From: JAYPUG01 sp038117265
GTDB taxonomy: Bacteria > Pseudomonadota > Alphaproteobacteria > UBA6615
Length of the DNA: 36,731 bases
Reading direction: 5' to 3'
NCBI GenBank assembly: GCA_038117265.1
Contig: JAYOFO010000021.1
Coordinates: forward strand, 1-36,731
The translations under genes were made by a program, and so were the position numbers. Position 1 is the stretch's first letter. Each line of letters opens with the position of its first letter. Under the pieces are notes generated by a model. It did no database searches and had not been told where the DNA came from. It worked only from the letters and a program-made list of their open reading frames with translations. Shown piece after piece: positions 33,015 through 36,731 of the stretch.

Positions 33015-34001
33015 ATGCCCGATACGATCGAGACCTTGCGCGTGCCCGCCGCCGGGCGTTTCGCCGACCCCGACGTCACGGCGGAGGGCGAGCCGCGGGC
33101 GCAGGTCGCACTGCGCACGCTCGACACCCTTTGGTTCAACACCGGCACCCTTTGCAACATCGAGTGCGCGCATTGCTATATCGAATCGAGCCCGCGCAAC
33201 GACCGGCTGGTCTACCTGACCACGGACGACATCCGCCCCTTTCTCGACGAGATCGCGGCACACGCACAGCCGACCCGCGAGATCGGGTTCACCGGCGGCG
33301 AGCCGTTCATGAACCCCGACATGATCGCCATGGCCGCGCTGTGCCTCGAACGGGGCCACGAGGTGCTGATCCTCACTAACGCCATGCAGCCGATGCAGCG
33401 CCCCGGCATACAGAAGGCCCTGCTCGATCTGCGTGCGGCGCACGGCGACGCGCTGAAGTTCCGCGTGAGCATCGACCATTATTCGCAACAGCTGCACGAC
33501 GAGGAGCGCGGCGCGGGCAGCTTCGCGCGCGCGCTCGCCGGCCTCGACTGGCTCACCGCCAACGGCTTCGACACGGCCGTCGCCGGGCGCACGCGCACCG
33601 GCGAGGACGAGGCCGTCCTGCGGGCGGGCTATGCCGGGCTGTTCGCCGCGCGCGGCTACGCCATCGATGCCGGCGACCCGGCCGGGCTGGTCCTGTTCCC
33701 GGAGATGGACGAGGAGGCGCAGGTGCCCGAGATCACCACCGCGTGCTGGGGCATCCTGGGCGTTTCCCCCGACGCCATGATGTGCGCGAGCAGCCGCATG
33801 GTCGTCAAACGCAAGGGTGAGCCATCAGCCGCCGTTCTGCCCTGCACCCTGCTGCCCTACGACCCGGCGTTCGAGATGGGCAGCACACTCGCCGCGGCCG
33901 CGGCGGCCAATGGCGGTAATTTCGCGGACGGTGCGGTGAAGCTGAACCACCCGCACTGCGCGAAGTTCTGCGTGCTGGGCGGCGGCAGCTGCTCGCAATA
34001 G
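33015..34001 (+). CDS. Radical SAM protein with C-terminal cysteine-rich region
   Basis: The 328-residue protein has the radical SAM cluster motif CNIECAHC (Cys47, Cys51, Cys54) and the SAM-binding GGEP (94-97). Six further cysteines lie in the C-terminal quarter (Cys244, 257, 277, 315, 319, 326), a SPASM-like arrangement suggesting one or two auxiliary iron-sulfur clusters. Such enzymes often modify peptides or proteins, but no precursor peptide is evident nearby. The start is ATG at 33015 with GGGGAAGAAG upstream; a longer open frame from 31656 overlaps the symporter and is rejected. The substrate is unknown. Confidence 0.87.
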   Translation: MPDTIETLRVPAAGRFADPDVTAEGEPRAQVALRTLDTLWFNTGTLCNIECAHCYIESSPRNDRLVYLTTDDIRPFLDEIAAHAQPTREIGFTGGEPFMNPDMIAMAALCLERGHEVLILTNAMQPMQRPGIQKALLDLRAAHGDALKFRVSIDHYSQQLHDEERGAGSFARALAGLDWLTANGFDTAVAGRTRTGEDEAVLRAGYAGLFAARGYAIDAGDPAGLVLFPEMDEEAQVPEITTACWGILGVSPDAMMCASSRMVVKRKGEPSAAVLPCTLLPYDPAFEMGSTLAAAAAANGGNFADGAVKLNHPHCAKFCVLGGGSCSQ

Positions 34002-34049
34002 CGCCGGGTCGGCCGCTGCGCAGCTGGCACAAGTGTTTCCGGAGAAGAA

Positions 34050-34124
34050 TGGTGGGCGCGGCTGGGATTGAACCAGCGACCCCTACGATGTCAACGTAGT
34101 GCTCTCCCGCTGAGCTACGCGCCC
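34050..34124 (-). tRNA. tRNA-Val (anticodon GAC)
   Basis: The minus strand folds into a full cloverleaf. The 7-bp acceptor stem is GGGCGCG with CGCGCCC, the D-arm contains TAGCTCAGCGGGAGAGC, and the 5-bp anticodon stem (CTACG/CGTAG) encloses loop TTGACAT with anticodon GAC. The T-arm is GCTGGTTCAATCCCAGC. Discriminator A is followed by an encoded CCA (34052-34050). It decodes GUC and GUU. Confidence 0.95.
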
Positions 34125-34243
34125 CACCTGGTGCGGGTTTCCGCGGCCGCCGAATATGGCGGAACCGCGGGCCGGAGCGGGTGATACACCGCACCCCTTT
34201 TGTTGGCAAGAGACGATGGCATGCGCGCGCGGCGCGCCACCGC

Positions 34244-34585
34244 CTAGCGCTTGTACTCGATCTCGTAGCCGACCACGTCGGTGGTGCCGGTGTTCACCGC
34301 ATTGTGCTCCACCGGCGCCTTGTAGGAGCCCGCCTTTCCCGGCGTGTAGGTGAAGACCTTGGTGGTGCCGTCGGCGAAATGCGAGGTGAGCTCGCCGGCC
34401 GTCAGATAGATCACCACATAGTCGAGCGCGTGGGTGTGCCAGCCGGTCTGCTCGCCCGGCTTGAGCGTGTACTTGATGATGCGCGAGCGCTCGTCCTCGT
34501 GGACGATCTCGCTGGGCTGTGCCGTGCGGTCGTCGGAATCGGGCGTGTAGTCGGGAACGCGCGCGGCGGCGGCGGCATCGGACAT
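34244..34585 (-). CDS. Small cupin-domain protein
   Basis: The 113-residue protein is a single cupin barrel. Motif 1 (GEQTGWHTHALDYVVIYLTAGE) carries His-x-His, and motif 2 contains VEHNAVNTG with a further His. It has no signal peptide. Small cupins of this type bind metal and can be isomerases, dioxygenases or sensors. It is a single gene between the tRNA and cpdR; no operon partner clarifies its role. Confidence 0.78.
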   Translation of the reverse strand: MSDAAAAARVPDYTPDSDDRTAQPSEIVHEDERSRIIKYTLKPGEQTGWHTHALDYVVIYLTAGELTSHFADGTTKVFTYTPGKAGSYKAPVEHNAVNTGTTDVVGYEIEYKR

Positions 34586-34676
34586 GGCGGAATTCCCTGG
34601 CGGTTGGTCCATCGGCGCGTCCGGTCAGTCGGACGGCACGCGCGCGAGTATAGCGGAAAACGGACGCGCGATGTGC

Positions 34677-35039
34677 CTAGGCGACCTCGGCGAGGATGGC
34701 GTCGACATGGTCGACCAGCTCGCGAAGGTGGAACGGCTTCGACAGCACCTTGGTGTCGCCCATCTCGGCACGCGCGTTCATGGCGACGGCCGCGAAGCCG
34801 GTGATGAACAGGACCTTCAGGTCGGCGTTCACCCGGTTCGCCTGGCGCGAGACCTCGATCCCGTCGATGCCCGGCATGACGATGTCGGCGATCAGCAGGT
34901 CGTAGGCCCGTTCGTTGACCGCATCCAGCGCGGCGAGCCCGTCGGGTACGGCAGTGACGTTATTGCCCGAGCGCTCGAGCGCGCGGGTCAGGAACTCGCG
35001 CATCGACTGGTCGTCCTCGGCGAGGAGAATTCGCGCCAT
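34677..35039 (-). CDS. cpdR: CpdR-type single-domain response regulator
   Basis: The 120-residue receiver domain has no output domain. It has the acidic pair EDD (residues 8-10), phospho-acceptor Asp52 (LLIADIVMPGIDG), Thr80 and Lys101 (VLSKPFHLRELV). The start MARILLAEDD and the FITGFAAVAMN and VLSKPFHL segments match CpdR, which in Caulobacter primes ClpXP for degradation of cell-cycle proteins when unphosphorylated, downstream of CckA-ChpT. The start is ATG at 35037-35039. It is divergent from the formylglutamate amidohydrolase gene, with a 221-bp gap in which no further feature was found. Confidence 0.9.
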   Translation of the reverse strand: MARILLAEDDQSMREFLTRALERSGNNVTAVPDGLAALDAVNERAYDLLIADIVMPGIDGIEVSRQANRVNADLKVLFITGFAAVAMNARAEMGDTKVLSKPFHLRELVDHVDAILAEVA

Positions 35040-35260
35040 CGTGTCCTTCCGTTCGTCCTTCCGTCCGTTCGGACGAGCCGAAACCCGCGCCGGAAGCGCG
35101 CGGCGTGACGAACCCTAGCGCGAAGCGGTTGCGAAAGGGTGAACGAAGTTCGCCCGGCGGCGTTCCGCCGCAGATGCACGCCCGCCGCGCAACGCGCCGG
35201 CCGCGTGTCCCGCGTGGCAAGGGTGACAGGTTCCCCGCTTTTCGCTACATCAGACGGGTT

Positions 35261-36145
35261 ATGGACCGCGAAACCGTCAACGATGCGGACGCCGCGATCG
35301 AGATACTTGCACCCGCCGTCCAGAGTGCGGCGTGCGTCTTCTCGTCGCCGCACAGCGGGCGCGACTACCCGGCCGCGTTCCTCGCCGCCTCGCGGCTCGA
35401 CGCGTGTTCGATCCGCCGCTCCGAAGACAGTTTCGTGGACGAGCTGTTCGCGCATGTGCCGCACCATGGCGCGCCGCTGCTGAAGGCGCTGTTCCCGCGT
35501 GCCTTCGTCGACCCCAACCGCGAGCCCTTCGAGCTCGATCCCGCGATGTTCGACAGCCCGCTGCCGACCTTCGTGAACCGCCGCTCGCCGCGCGTCGCGG
35601 CCGGGCTCGGCACGATAGCGCGCGTGGTCGCCAACGGCGCCGAGATCTATGCCGGCAAGCTCGACTTCGAGGAGGCACGCGCCCGGATCGAGCGTTTCTA
35701 CAGGCCCTACCACGACGCGCTCGAGGATCTGATCGCGCAGACCCGCACGCGCTTCGGCACCTGCATCCTGATCGACTGCCACTCGATGCCGTCGATCGGC
35801 GGACCCATGGAAAACGATGCCGGACGGCGCCGCCAGGTCGACTTCATCCTGGGCGATGCCCATGGCCGCGCGTGCGCGCGCCCGCTGACCGCGATCGTCG
35901 AGGAGACGCTGCGCGAGATGGGCTATTCCGTGGTCCGCAACGCGCCCTATTCCGGCGGCTTCATCACCCGCAACTACGGACGGCCCGAACGCGGCGTCCA
36001 CGCGCTGCAGATCGAGATCAACCGGGCGCTGTACATGGACGAGGCGCGCTTCGAGCGGACCGAGGGGCTGGACCGCGTGGCGGCTAACATGAGCCGGCTC
36101 GCCGAGCGCCTGGCCGCGCTCGAGCCCGCAGCGCTCGCTGCCTGA
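35261..36145 (+). CDS. N-formylglutamate amidohydrolase family protein
   Basis: The 294-residue protein begins its domain with CVFSSPHSGRDYP (about residues 25-37), continues with AFVDPNREPFELD and ILIDCHSMPS, and ends with GGFITRNYGRPERGVHALQIEIN, the standard HutG/formylglutamate amidohydrolase pattern. The family hydrolyses N-formyl-glutamate to glutamate and formate in histidine degradation, or related N-acyl compounds. No hut genes are in the window. The start is ATG at 35261; upstream in-frame starts lie in non-conserved sequence. The GNAT gene overlaps or abuts its 3' end. Confidence 0.87.
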   Translation: MDRETVNDADAAIEILAPAVQSAACVFSSPHSGRDYPAAFLAASRLDACSIRRSEDSFVDELFAHVPHHGAPLLKALFPRAFVDPNREPFELDPAMFDSPLPTFVNRRSPRVAAGLGTIARVVANGAEIYAGKLDFEEARARIERFYRPYHDALEDLIAQTRTRFGTCILIDCHSMPSIGGPMENDAGRRRQVDFILGDAHGRACARPLTAIVEETLREMGYSVVRNAPYSGGFITRNYGRPERGVHALQIEINRALYMDEARFERTEGLDRVAANMSRLAERLAALEPAALAA

Positions 36146-36671
36146 GGCGCGGGCCGGCGATATTCCCGCGATCCAGGCGATCTATGCCGAGCGCGTCCTG
36201 ACCGGGCTCGCCTCGTTCGAGGAGGTGCCGCCCAACACCGGCGAGATGGCCCGCCGGCACGCCGACACCATCGCGCGCGGCCTGCCCTACGTGGTCGCCG
36301 AGCTCGACGGCGCGGTCGCCGGGTTCGCCTATGCGAGCCCGTTCCGCACCCGCTCGGCCTACCGCTACACGGTCGAGGATTCGGTCTATGTCGCGGCGGG
36401 TGCGCTGCGCCGGGGCGTGGGCCGGGGCCTGCTCGGCGCGGTCGTGGAGGCCTGCGCGGCGCGCGGCTACCGGCAGATGATCGCGGTCATCGGCGACAGC
36501 GCGAACGCCGCCTCGATCGGCCTGCATGCCCATCTGGGGTTCGAACTGATCGGGATCATGCCCGCGGTCGGCTTCAAGCACGGCCGCTGGGTCGACACGG
36601 TGCGCATGCAGCGCGCGCTGGGACCCGGAAGCGCGACGCCGCCCGATGATGCGCAGCGTGTGCGCGGCTGA
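36138..36671 (+). CDS. GNAT acetyltransferase (phosphinothricin N-acetyltransferase-like), start unclear
   Basis: The C-terminal 150 residues are a clear GNAT domain. They include VAGFAYASPFR, the acetyl-CoA loop LRRGVGRGLLGAVVEA and IGDSANAASIGLHAHLGF, typical of Pat/Bar-like N-acetyltransferases that modify phosphinothricin or methionine sulfone-like amines. Coding similarity extends upstream of the first GTG (36225) through AIQAIYAERVLTGLASFEEV to about 36145. No ATG, GTG or TTG exists in that frame before the stop at 36090. A CTG at 36138, overlapping the preceding gene's stop, is the best guess. A frameshift near the N-terminus is the alternative. Confidence 0.72.
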   Translation: MPEARAGDIPAIQAIYAERVLTGLASFEEVPPNTGEMARRHADTIARGLPYVVAELDGAVAGFAYASPFRTRSAYRYTVEDSVYVAAGALRRGVGRGLLGAVVEACAARGYRQMIAVIGDSANAASIGLHAHLGFELIGIMPAVGFKHGRWVDTVRMQRALGPGSATPPDDAQRVRG

Positions 36672-36681
36672 CGCGCGCAAG

Positions 36682-36708
36682 AAAAAAGGGCCGTGACAAG
36701 CACGGCCC
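36682..36708 (-). terminator. Rho-independent terminator for a minus-strand gene beyond the right edge
   Basis: An 8-bp stem (36688-36695 with 36701-36708, loop ACAAG) is followed on the minus strand by six T residues (36687-36682). No minus-strand gene in the window could use it, so the terminated gene should lie just past the edge. A GGGAGGAAA sequence at 36717-36725 could alternatively be the ribosome-binding site of a plus-strand gene starting outside. Confidence 0.6.
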
Positions 36709-36731
36709 GAGTCTTAGGGAGGAAACGCCTA

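Noticed and set aside
35041..35090. Repeated TTCCGT/TTCGT tracts upstream of cpdR
   Set aside because: The repeats are short and irregular, with only a 5-bp hairpin; they do not amount to a repeat element or operator that can be supported.
1..36731. CRISPR arrays, insertion sequences, integrases, phage genes or defence systems
   Set aside because: No spaced direct repeats, transposase or integrase motifs, or known defence domains were seen on either strand.

Overview
The window is GC-rich, densely packed chromosomal DNA from an alphaproteobacterium. Supporting this are a 41-residue rpmJ, a CpdR-type single-domain response regulator, a complete aapJQMP amino-acid transporter, an RpoE-ChrR singlet-oxygen sigma/anti-sigma pair and a tRNA-Val with encoded CCA. 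The genus cannot be fixed from sequence reading alone. There are no insertion sequences, integrases, CRISPR arrays or rRNA genes, and no gene-free stretch exceeds about 250 bp.

Layout. 1-2338 (minus): glycolate oxidase subunits GlcE (cut by the window edge) and GlcD. 2389-2664 (minus): rpmJ with its promoter, an unusual terminator-like hairpin in its leader, and a 3' terminator. 2757-6940: a DM13 membrane-anchored protein, an AhpD-like protein, a 2-oxoglutarate/Fe(II) oxygenase, an HtrA-PDZ pseudoprotease and a frameshifted lipoprotein phosphoesterase. 7149-12347: aapJQMP followed by an AEC-family carrier.

12344-19033 is the most coherent block and looks like a singlet-oxygen/ROS membrane-response island. 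rpoE-chrR (minus) is divergent from an operon for a FAD oxidoreductase, a DUF1365 protein and a Cfa-like methyltransferase (plus). A convergent DUF2177-SDR pair follows, then a fasciclin-domain secreted protein. Three sites with TGATCC, exactly 18 nt and a TA-rich -10 precede rpoE, the FAD oxidoreductase and the fasciclin gene, and a weaker match precedes DUF2177-SDR. The whole block is therefore plausibly one RpoE regulon. The Cfa-like enzyme has lost two bicarbonate-site residues of true cyclopropane synthases, which suits a fatty-acyl methylation or furan-fatty-acid role better.

19131-30254 looks catabolic. It holds a MetE-C-like protein, a VOC protein and a cyclase-type hydrolase. A seven-gene minus-strand operon follows, in transcription order: periplasmic binding protein, fused permease, two different ABC ATPases, PanE-like reductase, cupin, SDR. 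An enoyl-CoA hydratase-family gene lies upstream of it. The substrate is unknown.

30371-36731 shows decay and housekeeping. A PEBP-like gene and a 5'-truncated sodium/solute symporter are each broken by an in-frame TAA. Between and after them lie a CmcJ/AsaB-like oxygenase and a radical SAM protein with extra C-terminal cysteines. Then come tRNA-Val(GAC), a small cupin, cpdR, an N-formylglutamate amidohydrolase, a GNAT acetyltransferase without a normal start codon, and a minus-strand terminator at the edge.
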